From contig LNKV01000020.1 of the NCBI GenBank assembly GCA_001465935.1, positions 999,252 to 1,063,251 on the forward strand: DNA of 64,000 bases, given 5' to 3'. The DNA is from Clarireedia homoeocarpa (taxonomy: Eukaryota; Ascomycota; Leotiomycetes; Helotiales; Rutstroemiaceae). The notes beneath the pieces were generated by a model, which did not search any database, had not been told where the DNA came from, and worked only from the letters and a program-made list of their open reading frames with translations. Shown piece by piece: positions 24,697-35,311 of the stretch (position 1 is its first letter; every line of letters starts with the position of its first letter). The position numbers and the translations under genes are program-made.

Positions 24697-25685
24697 TTGG
24701 TTTTTGTTTGGTTTACGTTTGGGGGATATGAAGGGGTTTAGATTACAGCAGAGGGAGAAGGGAGAGAAAAAGAGAATGGCAACACTGACTGCTTCACCCC
24801 CAGGGTCCCGAAAATGCCCTCCAACCAAACTACACCCACCTCCCCGTCGGCTACCACGGCCGCTCCTCCTCCATCGTCGTAAGCGGAACCCCCATCACTC
24901 GACCTAACGGCCAAATCCTTCTCGACCCCACCGCTGTGCCTAAAAAGCCCATCTTCGGCCCCACGCGCAAACTCGACATGGAGCTCGAACTGGGGTGTTT
25001 CCTCTGCGACGGCAACGAACTGGGCGAGCCCATCCCAGTCAAACACGCCAGCGAGAAGATTTTTGGCTATGTGCTGCTAAACGATTGGTCGGCGAGGGAT
25101 ATCCAGAATTGGGAGTACGTTCCGCTGGGCCCGTTCAACGGAAAGAATTTCGCCAGCACGGTGAGTCCGTGGGTGGTGCTGTATGATGCGTTGGAACCGT
25201 TTCGCTGTGCTGGAGCTGCGAGAAAAGAAGGAGCAGATGCAGCAGAGATCTTGGAGTACTTGCGCGAGGAGAAGGAAAATACCGCTCTCAACATTAATCT
25301 CGAAATCGACCTCATCACACCGGAAGGTGATAGAGAAGGGACTACGATTGAAAGAGTTAATGCGAAAGAGCTGGTGTGGAGTTTTGAACAGATGCTCGCG
25401 CATCAGAGCGCGGGTGGGTGTAATATGCGGACGGGGGATCTACTGGGGAGTGGGACGATTAGTGGAGAGGGGGGGAGGGGGAATGTGGGGAGTTTGTTGG
25501 AGGAGACGTGGGGGGGTAGGGATGAGGTGTATTTGAGTGGGATGGAGGTTAGGAAGTGGTTGGGGGATGGAGATGAGGTTGTTTTTAGGGGGTGGGCTGT
25601 GCCGGGTGGAGGGGAGGGGGAGGATGGGGAGAGAGTAGGTTTTGGGGAGTGTAGGGGGAGGGTATGTAGTGCGGTGAAGTTTTGA
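24127..25685 (+). CDS. fahA: Fumarylacetoacetase
   Basis: Two exons, 24127-24603 and 24804-25685, give 452 residues (the mammalian enzyme has 419). It hydrolyses fumarylacetoacetate to fumarate and acetoacetate, the last step of tyrosine and homogentisate breakdown, in the cytosol. Active-site signatures are all present: VGDYTDFFAGIHHARN (metal Asp and catalytic His), GYHGRSSSIV, DMELELGCF (metal Glu residues), VLLNDWSARDIQNWEY and GPFNGKNFAST (Asp and Lys), and the C-terminal GSGTISG. The 200-bp intron contains about 70 nt of almost pure T (24624-24693). Exon 1 is Ser/Pro-rich near its start but otherwise colinear with the family. It lies directly downstream of, and on the same strand as, the Zn2Cys6 gene, completing a homogentisate catabolism block with the dioxygenase 12 kb upstream; maleylacetoacetate isomerase is not in the window. 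Confidence 0.97.
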
Positions 25686-27719
25686 GGTTGGGGGGGGTTG
25701 TGATTGTGATTGTGGTTGTGGTAAAGAGATGGAGAAGGGAGGGAGGGATATACAACTGATGCGAGAGTGGCTAGGGTGGCTAAGGGTGGCTCCTTTGGCG
25801 GGTGATTGGAAATGCGTCTGTCTATCTGTCTGCCTGGACCTATCTGAATGGATTGATGAATGTATGAAAGAATGAATGGAATAAAGATCAAATTAAAACT
25901 TTCCTCAAAGCCCACACGGTTTCGGTTTCAGTTTGAATATGAATGGACGGATGGGTGAATCAAACGTAAATGCAGATAGATAGACAGACAAATCAAAGTT
26001 CTACATCTGCATCTACACCACAACTCACACCATCATCATCTAGTTGCTTGGATACGTGATTATAGGACTTCTACTTCATATTTACTCTTTCTTGATAAGT
26101 AATGATAGAGAGAGGGAGGGAGAGAAGGAATCATATACAGGGAAGGGAAGGGAAGGGAAGGGAAGAGACAGAGAGAGGGAATATAAGTAAGGGGTTCATA
26201 TACGGGTTTCTATGTAGTTGGTTGGGAAGAATTGATTTGGATTGGATTGGATTGGACTGATTGCTTTTATTTATTTTTTTCTCTCTCTTTTCTTTTCGGG
26301 CTGGTGTGGTGTGGTGTGATGTGGTGTGGTGCAGTGGGGAGTGTAGGGAGTGAGAGATGGAGAGGGGGAAAGAGAGAGATGGGGAAGGGGAAAAGAGAGA
26401 TAGATGGGAAGAGGAGAGAGAAGGGAAATTTGAGGTCCACAGCCATCTCCACAGTCATCGTATGTGATAAATGAGGGTATTCCCAAATCGAGGAATGATC
26501 TCCAAATGCCAGATGTCTATTTCTTTTCTATTTGTAATGTATCCAGCATGCTGGAATTACTAATTTGCCACAGCTTGAGGATATATACCTCCTTCGAAGC
26601 TGCTATATAGTTGATTCTTTTAGTTAGATAGAAACAGATCGATCAATCGGTTTCAATGCAATTACTTCTCCAAGAGCTTTAATTCTCACAGGAGAGAGGG
26701 AGGAAATGGGAGATGAAGGGGGAGAGAGAGAGAGAAGAAAAGGAAAGGGAAAGAGGAGATGAAGTTTAAGAAGGGTAGAAGGAGAAGGAGAAGAAGAATA
26801 AGAGGGGAATTGGGGGAGGGAAAGAGAGAGAAATAGGTGGGAGGATAAATAAAAGAAAAAGAGAAAGAAAGGGGAGGGAAAGGAAGAGAGAAAAGGAAAA
26901 GGAAGTTGTAAAGAGAAAAATAAGTAAGACGATAGAAGATAGAAGGACCGAGAAAGAAGGAAAAGGGTGAATTAGTAGGAAAATAAGTGGGAAGATAGAA
27001 GAATAAGAAGATATAAGAGTAAAAACAGAAGAGAAAGAAAGGAGACAGAAGAGATAGATAACCCGCTAGAAGAGAAAAGAGAAGACATAGTTAGCCAGAT
27101 TAGTTAACCAGTGTTTTCTAAATGCAGAAATATAAACTACTTGCAATATAGAGATTCTGATTCCCTTTAGTAATGTGGGTGATATAGATGATAAAGTTGG
27201 TGTAACTTAAAATAGTCGATATAATAGTCGGGAAAAGGAGAAGAGAAGATTAGATTGGTTGAAAGAGAGTATAAAAGAGAAAGAAGGAATTTTTACTATG
27301 ATAAAGAGGAAGTAAATCTAATATATAAATGCCAATATATCTAACTTCTATTGATTCAAAAAAGGATTTATTTACTTTATTGGATTAATTCTCGATTGTT
27401 GTAAAATAAAGTTGGAAAAGAGAAGTAGAAGAATATTCTGATTTAAGACTTGGTATTCCAGCTTGGAGATTCGGTTTGTAGTTATGTAAATTGAATATTT
27501 GGAGTATATAGTGTTTTTGGTTTTTGTAAATTGTATAGTCATTGATAGTTCCATGAAAAATGGCTCGAGAAAGGCTCAAGATTCATATATATAAATTCTT
27601 TCTACTGTAGATAGTGCAGTAGTTCTTAGATCACAACTGTAATCAGCTCCTTAACGCCTACCCATTTTCCTCTATGATCCCAAAAGATATGTATCATCAA
27701 TCATATGTTCATATCCGTC
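25686..27719. other. Intergenic, GA-rich then AT-rich
   Basis: Simple GGGAA repeats (26140-26165), a long GA-rich tract (about 26690-27080) and AT-rich DNA (27100-27620). Open frames here are compositional, for example the Ser/Pro-rich one opposite the fumarylacetoacetase 3' end. Nothing genic supported. Confidence 0.5.
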
Positions 27720-28430
27720 TTCATCCAGAATATATTGGATAAATTCATACTTTCCTTCATCCAGAGAGCACATATCTCCCATAAACATTCATAACCAAGA
27801 CCCAATTATAGTTACTCGACCCGGCCTTTCTCATCCTCTAACACTCTTCCATAATCTTCAACGCTTCCATACATGTCCCACTACTCGCGCGAACCACCAT
27901 GAACCGCTCCCGCAAGACAACCCGTGATACATAGCTTCCAGGCTAAATTCCGTAGCAATTTCGCATCTGTCAATCGTTTGATTGCTCCAATTGTTCGCGA
28001 GACACTCTCCTTGATCTCCGATAGCTCTGGAAGCGCGCCAGAGGTCACAACATGCAGGTAAGTGACTGCAGCGAGCGCAAAAATCCGCGTGATCTCTGCG
28101 GTCTGAGCTCGACTGCCTCCAGCACCAGTGACCGGACTCGTTTTCTCAAGATCCGACAGCTCATTCTGCAAACGCTCTTCGATTTGGCCCCCGCGCTGCA
28201 CAAGACCTTTCAGACTAAGTGTCTGCGTGCCATCGGAGGAGGAGGAGGAGGAGGAAGACGAGTGGGTGATGGAAGTTGTAGCTGAGACATGATGAATGAG
28301 AGAGGGGAGGAGGGTGTTGGCGGCGCAGAGGTGCATGGGTCAATTTTCTGTGCCGCCGTGGAAGAGCTTTAGGGGGAAAGTCAGCAATACTGAAGATCAT
28401 CCCAGAGAATGCTATTTTGATAGAAACGTA
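27719..28430 (-). pseudogene. Decayed fungal regulator gene, C-terminal part (fungal_trans_2-like)
   Basis: A minus-strand stretch reads like the C-terminus of a Zn2Cys6-class factor: LFHGGTEN-stop-PMHLCAANTLLPSLI, then ITRIFALAAVTYLHVVTSG and LRNLAWKLCITGCLA. After a frame change at about 27885 it continues SSGTCMEALKIMEEC-stop-RMRKAGSS and NWVLVMNVYGRYVL. The stops fall where the family has Trp (N-W-x-H-L and E-C-W-R-x-R), so TGG probably became TGA and TAG. The longest intact piece is 28336-27881 (151 residues). An acceptor-like CTGAC...AAAG ends near 28369, implying a lost upstream intron and exons. No DNA-binding domain remains, and a palindromic MITE lies directly upstream (28453-28565). 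Family assignment is by motif memory only. Confidence 0.6.
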
Positions 28431-28452
28431 CCTGCATATGGATCGCTGGGGA

Positions 28453-28565
28453 ATACTTAGTCGCAAGGATAAACACGTGTACCCCTAGTCACTCCACATC
28501 AATACGAAAATACTAGAAGAATACCACGACTAGGGGTACACTTATTTATCCTTGCAACCAAGTAT
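28453..28565. mobile_element. Palindromic MITE with 38-bp terminal inverted repeats
   Basis: Left arm 28453-28490 (starts ATACTTAGTCGCAAGG, ends GTGTACCCCTAGTC) is repeated inverted at 28528-28565, with 34 of 38 positions matching and 37 bp between. Two of the four mismatches are C/T. The ends begin and finish in TA, suggesting TA target sites as in Tc1/mariner-type elements (inference). It codes for nothing and lies upstream of the broken regulator gene. Confidence 0.75.
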
Positions 28566-28929
28566 GGGGTTTCTTCAGCACTATTCTCGATTTGGTCTCT
28601 AGTAGTGCTTACAACTCCGTGGCGTGACTTTTGACGCGTACCTCTATAGCTACCAAGTACACAACATACTTGTTGCTTTGGACGGTAGAGCTAACAACAC
28701 ACGCGGTAGAGAAGCAGGAAGTTTGTGGGCGGTGTTGAGGCACGTGAATTATTCTTATGTAATGGCGCTAGGCCACACCAGATAAACACTTCGCTTGGGA
28801 TGCAAATCCCACACAGGAATAATATCATCTTTGCCTGCAATTCAGCTCTTTCACTGGTGACCTACGCAGGGATATCTTTGCGAAGAGCTTTGTTAAGATT
28901 CAATTTCATCGAATTCCAGAATAATAAGC

Positions 28930-29700
28930 CAAGAAGGCTTCAATTCTATCTATTTTCTCGAGATCGTAAGCCAAGAGGGCTCCCGACATCTCCAAAATCC
29001 ACGCAAAGCGACCATTCCAATTGGAGAAGGCCACTCAGAAGACATGGACACAGTCAAGCAATGGTTGAAGGACGAGTACCCCGTAGATGTCACTGATCTC
29101 CCCGAGTCTGACATCCAGACCGAGATTGAGTCCTTCCACCAAAACGACGAAGAACCCATAGCCGCCTATTACCAGCGGGCAGCCTAACTACTACGCCGGG
29201 CTCATGGCAGGGACAGGCCTTCAGAGTCGTCCACGAATCGACTCACTCCCCTCGAAGAAGTTATGCTAAACTCCATTGTCAATACTTTTGTGAAAGGACT
29301 GCGTGACCCTAAGCTTAGGAAGGAAGTCCTTGCACGAGATGGGGCTACATGCGGGTCCTTGGCTAAGTCCTACGAGATTACCCAACGCGTTCAGCGCACC
29401 CTAGAGCTCGCAGTACAAATTGACAAAGACCAGGAAGACAAACTTATGCTCGCAAGATTGGAAGAACTCATTCAGAAGCAATACGGGCGATCGGCTTTAT
29501 CCGTGCTTGCTGATTTGGACGCCGGGAGGCCTTCAGGCCCTTCGAGAGACCGTAAGAATCCTTACCCCTCTAGCGGAGCAGAGGACGGAAAGCCTAAGGT
29601 GTTTGCGTTCGGGAGCCCTAGGGAAGGTCTTGGGGGGTCGTGCCCTGCTTTTCAGAAGTCGTATGTAAGGCGGAGTAACCAACGAGATGCTGGGATTTTT
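28930..29700 (+). pseudogene. Retrotransposon gag remnant
   Basis: The frame reads IVSQEGSRHLQNPRKATIP, then MDTVKQWLKDEYPVD and PIAAYYQRAA-stop-LLRRAHGRDRPS. After that come LNSIVNTFVKGLRDPKLRKE and a helical capsid-like tail to about 29520. This is the pattern of LTR-retrotransposon Gag capsid regions in fungi. The in-frame TAA at 29186-29188 probably replaces CAA (a CpA to TpA change, as RIP produces). No protease, reverse transcriptase or integrase follows; the frame runs on into unrelated sequence and then a kinase fragment. LTRs were not identified. Confidence 0.6.
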
Positions 29701-29931
29701 CCGTCGTACTGGCCTGCTTGTTTAAAATCAGGTAGCTTACCCATAGACGCATTCTCCGGTCCTGTGCCGTTGGTGATCTCGGGGGTCATACTGTCGGGTA
29801 GTGGGTGGTTAGGCGAACTGTGGGACGAGTTGTTAGTCGACGTCCGAACGTGGTTCTCTGTGCCTAGGTGGATCCTATTTAGCTCTGCTCGCAAGGATAG
29901 TTCGGGTGTTTGGAGGGCTGCCGGCATAATT

Positions 29932-29952
29932 GGGGGGGGGGGGGGGGGGGGG
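29932..29952. repeat. G21 homopolymer at gag/kinase junction
   Basis: Twenty-one consecutive G, directly between the gag-derived frame and the FunK1 fragment. Any frame across it depends on the exact run length. Confidence 0.95.
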
Positions 29953-30767
29953 CAGTGGAATAACGTTGACTGTATTCAAGAAGCCGGAGTCGACAGTTTC
30001 ACGGATTACGAAAGTGAGACGTACGACAACCGAATAAACTACTGTTTAGTAACCTCACCGGCTGGACGACCTCTCTGCAAATATTATTCAGTTAGAGAGC
30101 TTTTAGAGGTGCTATACAATGCAATCCGAGGCTATAGGTCGTTACTAGAGGATAGAAAGATTCTATATCGGGATATCTCCGAAAATAACATTATTATTAC
30201 CGAGCTCCCTGCTGAAGGTGACCGAAAAGGAAGACTAATTGACTTGGACTTGGCAAAGGAGTTGGACAGTATGCCAAGTGGGGCTCGGTACCCTACTGGC
30301 ACAATACAGTTTATAGCAATCGAGGTTCTTGAAGGCAACGGTTATATATATCAGTACGATCTCGAGTCATTCTTTTACGTTTTCTTATGGATATGTGTCC
30401 GGTATGGCTACGAAGGTATCAATAGGCTAAAACTTAATAAGCTGATGAGACTAAAGACAAATATACTGCGAGGTTGGTATACTAGGACATATACAGAAAT
30501 TGCCAATATAAAGCAGGTCTATATAGGCAAAAAATGATTTGAGAAGGTTATCACGGAGTTTGCGCCGAAGTTCGAGAACCTCAAGCTGTTAGACTGGCTG
30601 GATATTGAGCGGCGGGAGGCCGGAAAAGGGAGGAATCTAGGGGGACGATACACACTGCAATACTCTGTCTTGGATGGCAGAGTCCCTAGCATATCGTACG
30701 AAGGATCTCTACTGCTGAGGCAGACTCTCGACAACGGACAAACGCTGGCGGTTCGGTATAGTCTATA
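29953..30767 (+). pseudogene. FunK1 protein-kinase fragment, broken
   Basis: Downstream of the G-run the frame shows the C-lobe of a fungal-specific FunK1 kinase: YSVRELLEVLYNAIRGYRSLL, then ILYRDISENNIIITE (catalytic loop, normally HRDIS.NN), LIDLDLAKEL (DFG-equivalent DLD) and GTIQFIAIEVLEG. A TGA at 30535-30537 interrupts; in-frame sequence after it (FEKVITEFAPKFENLKLL) matches the usual FunK1 end, so the stop is probably a mutated CGA. The ATP-binding N-lobe is missing and replaced by gag-derived sequence. FunK1 genes are often dispersed with transposons in fungi, consistent with this setting. Considered dead. Confidence 0.7.
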
Positions 30768-32335
30768 GAGGATAGGAAGTAGGGTAGGAGAACGGGCAAA
30801 GCAGGCTGTGGGAGAACAGGCATAGCAGGTTGTTGAGGACAAGAGAGTAGTTAGGGAGGACAGAAGCACTACTTTGGTTAGTAGGAGGGAAACGCGTTCG
30901 TACGCTGCCTGGCTAGGGGTGTATCGTACGCAACTCCTACAAGACACAGTCGGCCTTGCTGTGAGGGGAGACCTGACAAGGTAACGCGAAGCAGCTTAGC
31001 TGTGGGGCGTGGTATACAATGGCAGCGACAGAGATATACTCCAGCGACCCCGTACGAAGGAGAGAATCTTAAAGACACTGTCTGTATAGCCCGAGAGGAC
31101 GGATGCGCGTGTCGGTTTACAGGGAGGGCATATAGGGCAGCTGGCATGGTGTGCCGATGTAGGCTTAAGGAGCAAACAGGGTGGAGGGCGTGAAGGGAAG
31201 CTTTTACTCCGGGCTAACCTTCCGAATTAGGAGCAAAATAGTGAGCTTACTAGTAGGCAAAAGTCTTGAGCACTAAGGGAAAACGTGGTAAGGAGGTCGC
31301 TGGCCTTACTTGTAAAGTAGTCTTTTAGATTTGCAATACAATTCCATTCCTGCCGATGTACGAGTACTCGAGTAGGGAACGAGCCTCTGGTAATTGCCAG
31401 CGTGGAACCGGTGCCTAGTCGTACAATAGGACACCTCTGGGGTAGCGAAGCAGAGTTTTCACCGGACGGCATTTAGCCCGCAGAAGCGAAATAAGTCGCC
31501 CGAAGGACCTACCGAAGCTCCTGTTAATCGAACCTTCGAAAGCCTCTGTTAAACGAACTGAGTCGGAGCTCCTGTTAAACGAATACCTTACAAACGGATA
31601 CTGCAGACGGATGGAATATTGAGCGGCAGTAGGCCGGCGAATCGAGGAATCTAGGAGGACGGGATATACAGCTATACTCTATCTCGAACGGCAGAGTCCC
31701 TAGCAGTCAATACGGATGATTTCTACTGCAGCGGCAGACTCAATTCGGCGGACAAGTGCTGGCGATTCAGTACGAAAGCAGGAGAAGGGATATAGGGTAG
31801 GAGTACAGGCGAAGCGGGCTTAGGGAGAACAAAGACAGAGAGGGCAGAGAACAGGCAAAAGCAGATAGGGAGAACAGAAGCTCCACTTTGGTTAGTAGGA
31901 GGGAAACGCTCTGCTATACTGCCTGGCTAGGGGCGTAGTTTGGGCAACTCCTGCGAGGCGTGGGCGACCTTGTGGGGAGGGGAGACCCGGCAAGGTAGCG
32001 CGAAGTGGTTCACAGCCATAGGGCGCAGTGTACAATGGAGGCGACAGTGACACCTTCTGTATAGCTCGAGAGGACGGATGCGCACGTCGGTCTATAGGGA
32101 GAGCATATAGGGCAGTAGGCATGGTGTGCTGATATAGGCTCAAGGAGCAAACAGGGTGGAGGGCGTAGAGGGAGGTTTTTCCCTGGGCCGAACTCTCGAA
32201 TCATGACCATAAGTGAGCCTTAGGGCAAAAGTCGGCGGCGTGAGGGGAAGCGCGGCAAGGAGGTTGCTAGCCTTGCTTATATTGTAATTATAGACTAGTT
32301 CTAGATACTATAATATAATTCTATTCCTGCCAGCT
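30600..32335. repeat. Diverged tandem duplication, two units of about 0.7 kb
   Basis: Sequence at 30600-31355 recurs at about 31614-32335. Landmarks in the same order are GATATTGAGCGGC / AATATTGAGCGGC, GGCAGAGTCCCTAGCA, TTTGGTTAGTAGGAGGGAAA, TGCCTGGCTAGGGG, GAGAGGACGGATGCGC, GAGCAAACAGGGTGGAGGGCGT and ATTCCATTCCTGCC / ATTCTATTCCTGCC. The first unit overlaps the end of the kinase fragment. Divergence is large (substitutions and indels), so the duplication is old or mutated by RIP. No protein family is recognisable in either unit apart from that overlap. Confidence 0.8.
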
Positions 32336-32648
32336 AAGGACAGGGATAGCGAGGTTGAACTCGTACCTATTCCTCATCAAAGCTGCACCATCAGATCAGT
32401 GTGCCTGCGGGGAAGCCAGAGAAACAGTTGAACACTTCCTTTTTCGATGCCGAAGATGGATCACACACCGAAAAGAGATACTTCAGTGTACAAAGATTCA
32501 CAGAAGCAACATTTCATTCTACCTAGGAGGAAAATCACTATCGGATAACAAGAGTTGGACTCCTAACATACAAGCAGTCCGAGTGACGATACGATTTGCG
32601 ATAGCCACAGGCCGGCTTGATGCTGACCCGTGGCAAGAAAACAGCTAA
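32330..32648 (+). mobile_element. LINE (Tad-like) 3' fragment
   Basis: The frame QLRTGIARLNSYL...KAAPSDQCACG, then ETVEHFLFRCRRW and VRVTIRFAIATGRLDA, matches the zinc-knuckle end of the reverse-transcriptase polyprotein of fungal non-LTR elements (CxC...HxxxxC). It begins exactly where the preceding duplication ends and stops at a TAA (32646-32648). The 5' remainder of the element is absent, as usual for LINE copies. Confidence 0.7.
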
Positions 32649-33712
32649 CAAAACTAATAGCCCTTTACTACTTTCCAACTACCTAACACTAACTACCTCG
32701 TGCCGTAAACAGGAGGCACCGCTTCAGCTGCTGAGGATAGGACGCTGAACACTTGGAGAATGGCCTTCAAGCTAGCCTGCTAACATTAGTAACCCACGAG
32801 AACCCGTAAAGATAAGTCAGAAGAGAGAAGCCAGAAACAGAAACAGCTGATGTATGGGCTCAAGGAGTTAAGAATTTACTGTAAGAAATGTTCTTGTATA
32901 TTAGTAATAGTTGCCCTATCGGGTTAGCCGCTGGGCGTTAATAAATTGTGTGTGTATGTTCATCGTGAGCCCAGTAACCAAAACAATCTGCACACCAGAC
33001 AACCTCGTCGATCCAGTTGCAGGCGGCCTGCTACAGACAGAGCTTCGAGCCGTCTTGGACAAGCTGTCCTTACGCCGTGTAGCCTGGACCCACCGCTCCA
33101 TGGATAATGTAAGCGCAGAAGTATACTATCTTCGGATTGATATACCCCTAACGTGCCCCTAGCGTATACGGGCCGATTCCCAACCCGGCTCTATCTCTTT
33201 GGATGTCCCGTTACCTCTCAACAAGTGGGATAAGGAGGTAAACACCAATAAACCTATATGTAGACTCTATACGACTGTCTAAGGGGCTATCTGTCCCACG
33301 ACCCCTACTTGGCTACCTACTCGCCGCACGCTCTGGACATAGAGACTTTGCGGTATACTATGAGCGCTTCCACTATAAGGACACTGAACTTGCTGCTGTG
33401 GGAGCTCAAGAGTCCAGACTACTTTGCTGCTTGTACTACGGCTGTTACGCGGTTTAATCGCTTTACACCTGCCAATTACCTTGACCCTGTGAGATGGGCC
33501 CTAGGTACGGACGAGGGAGTTTTGACCTTTGCTAGGTGGAGTGCCAAAGCCTGCCCTTCGGTCTGAGGGTCAACTTTTTTTTGTTTTTCTTCTTCTTACA
33601 TTACTTCCTTATATCACTCTCGTTTCTAGTACTACTATACTTATTCGGCGGATTAAGAGATATCTTATTCAGCTGATATACCTTTTAGGAACAATATTTT
33701 ATTTATCTCTGA
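32649..33712. other. Repeat-island DNA, no family recognised
   Basis: Two open stretches on the plus strand (32911-33162 and 33309-33566) look protein-like, with a segment ELRAVLDKLSLRRVAWTHR in the first and TRFNRFTPANYLDPVRWALG in the second. I recognise neither. Stops separate them. They may be remnants of one mobile-element gene. Confidence 0.35.
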
Positions 33713-33971
33713 ACTTCCTGATTAGGCAATTGTGAAGCTAGGGAAAGGAGCCCTGCTCCTCCCCTCTCCCCTCGGCCTGCTTTCTNTACGTAGGAATTCG
33801 ATATCACACACAGACGTAGGTATTCGCCAAGATTAGTAATAGTGAGGATATACTAAAATACTGGAATATAGTACATTCCTAAGAGTTCAGGAATTTGGAC
33901 TTCCTGATTAGGCAATTGTGAAGCTAGGGAAAGGAGCCCTGCTTCTTCCCTCTTTCCCCGGCCTGCTTTCT
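33713..33971. repeat. Near-identical 73-bp direct repeat flanking an N
   Basis: ACTTCCTGATTAGGCAATTG... occurs at 33713-33785 and again at 33899-33971. The only ambiguous base of the window (N, 33786) is at the end of the first copy, followed by TACGTAGGAATTCG. A scaffold joint or collapsed repeat is likely here. Confidence 0.8.
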
Positions 33972-34095
33972 CTCCCCGACCTGCTTTCTCTCTTCTCGGC
34001 CTGCTTCCTTTCCCCTCGGCCTGCTTTCTCTCCCCTCGGCCTGCTTTCTCTCTTCCCGGCCTGCTTTCTCTCTCCCTGGCCTGCTTTCTCCCTTA
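33946..34095. repeat. About 20-bp minisatellite, about 7 copies
   Basis: Imperfect tandem copies of GGCCTGCTTTCTCTCCCCTC. Both strands are open by composition and the peptides are repetitive; not a gene. Confidence 0.85.
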
Positions 34096-35311
34096 AGAAG
34101 TACTAGCATTGGCAACTAGCTAAAGGCAACTAGCCAAAGGCTTTACATTCCATCAAGCATTCTAGTATTTCAGGATATTGCTAATATCAGTAGTATTTCA
34201 ACTGAAACCGAGTATTATCAGTAGTATAGAATCCAATACTCCTCACTGGGCATATATCCTTAAGAATCTATATATATCACTACAGTAGGGCGTATACAAA
34301 ATACTGAAAATACCAAGTCCTACACTACTTACAGTCATCTAATCTATCCGACCAACTCCGGATTTCCGAAATCCGATTGCTCAGGGGATATCTTCTTATA
34401 TTTAATTTACACTTGCTAAGCTAGAATAGCAATCACCTACGAAATGAAATACATACATACATACCCTCGAGCCAAAAAAAAAACCACAAGCTCTCCAATA
34501 CTCAAAAATCCAATCCAATCTCCTCCACAAACAAGATCTCCCCCCAACGACGACGAAGACTTGCAACCCGAGCACTAACTATACCATACTATACTATACA
34601 CACCGCACCGCACCGCACCGTACTCTTCCCCTCAGGAGGAGTAGGAGGAGGAGAAACTCAAGTCTGCTATCCATCGAAAGACATAAATAAATAACCCACT
34701 TATACTGTACTATACTGTATCATATCTTCTCGACGAACCCCCCCCCCCCCCCCCCAAACCCAAACCCAACAAGCTCTTTCTTCGGTATAACTTCGATCTC
34801 GTAGTACTACACTACACGGACGGGTATAGTATAGTATATATATACATCTCGGGGGGGGGGGGAAAGCACAAGAATATAACTTATGAAGAGGTCTTGAGAA
34901 ATGAAATGAAATGAATGGTGCTTGGCTAGCACACATAAGAAGAGCTTGGCGGCGTTCACGGATGCCAAGGGGCTGGAAGAGTAGAGATGATTGTTATGAG
35001 GTGTTTGTTGTTGGTGTCGCAATACGAACTCACGAACTCTATTTATTGTATCTCTCGTTGCATATAAGTTATACCCTTGTCAAGAATCTCACACAACTAT
35101 TGGCTATCTTGGCGCGCTAGGTGTTAAGTATGAGATGAGATTTTGGGAGGCCAGAGCGATATCATGTTTAGTCACTCGATAAGATGGTGGACTTCCTAAC
35201 CTTGCCAATTGCCTTGATGAGCACTCTCTTGGCAGAACGAAATTGAGAAGAACTCGAACTAAATGATGTATATTTGAACCAAGGCAAACATCAGATTGAT
35301 ACCATTTCCGA
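34096..35311. other. Intergenic with paired C- and G-tracts
   Basis: AT-rich to about 34440, then simple repeats. C18 lies at 34738-34755 and G12 at 34851-34862. From 34900 the DNA is ordinary up to the 3' end of the minus-strand lectin gene. No gene seen. Confidence 0.5.
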
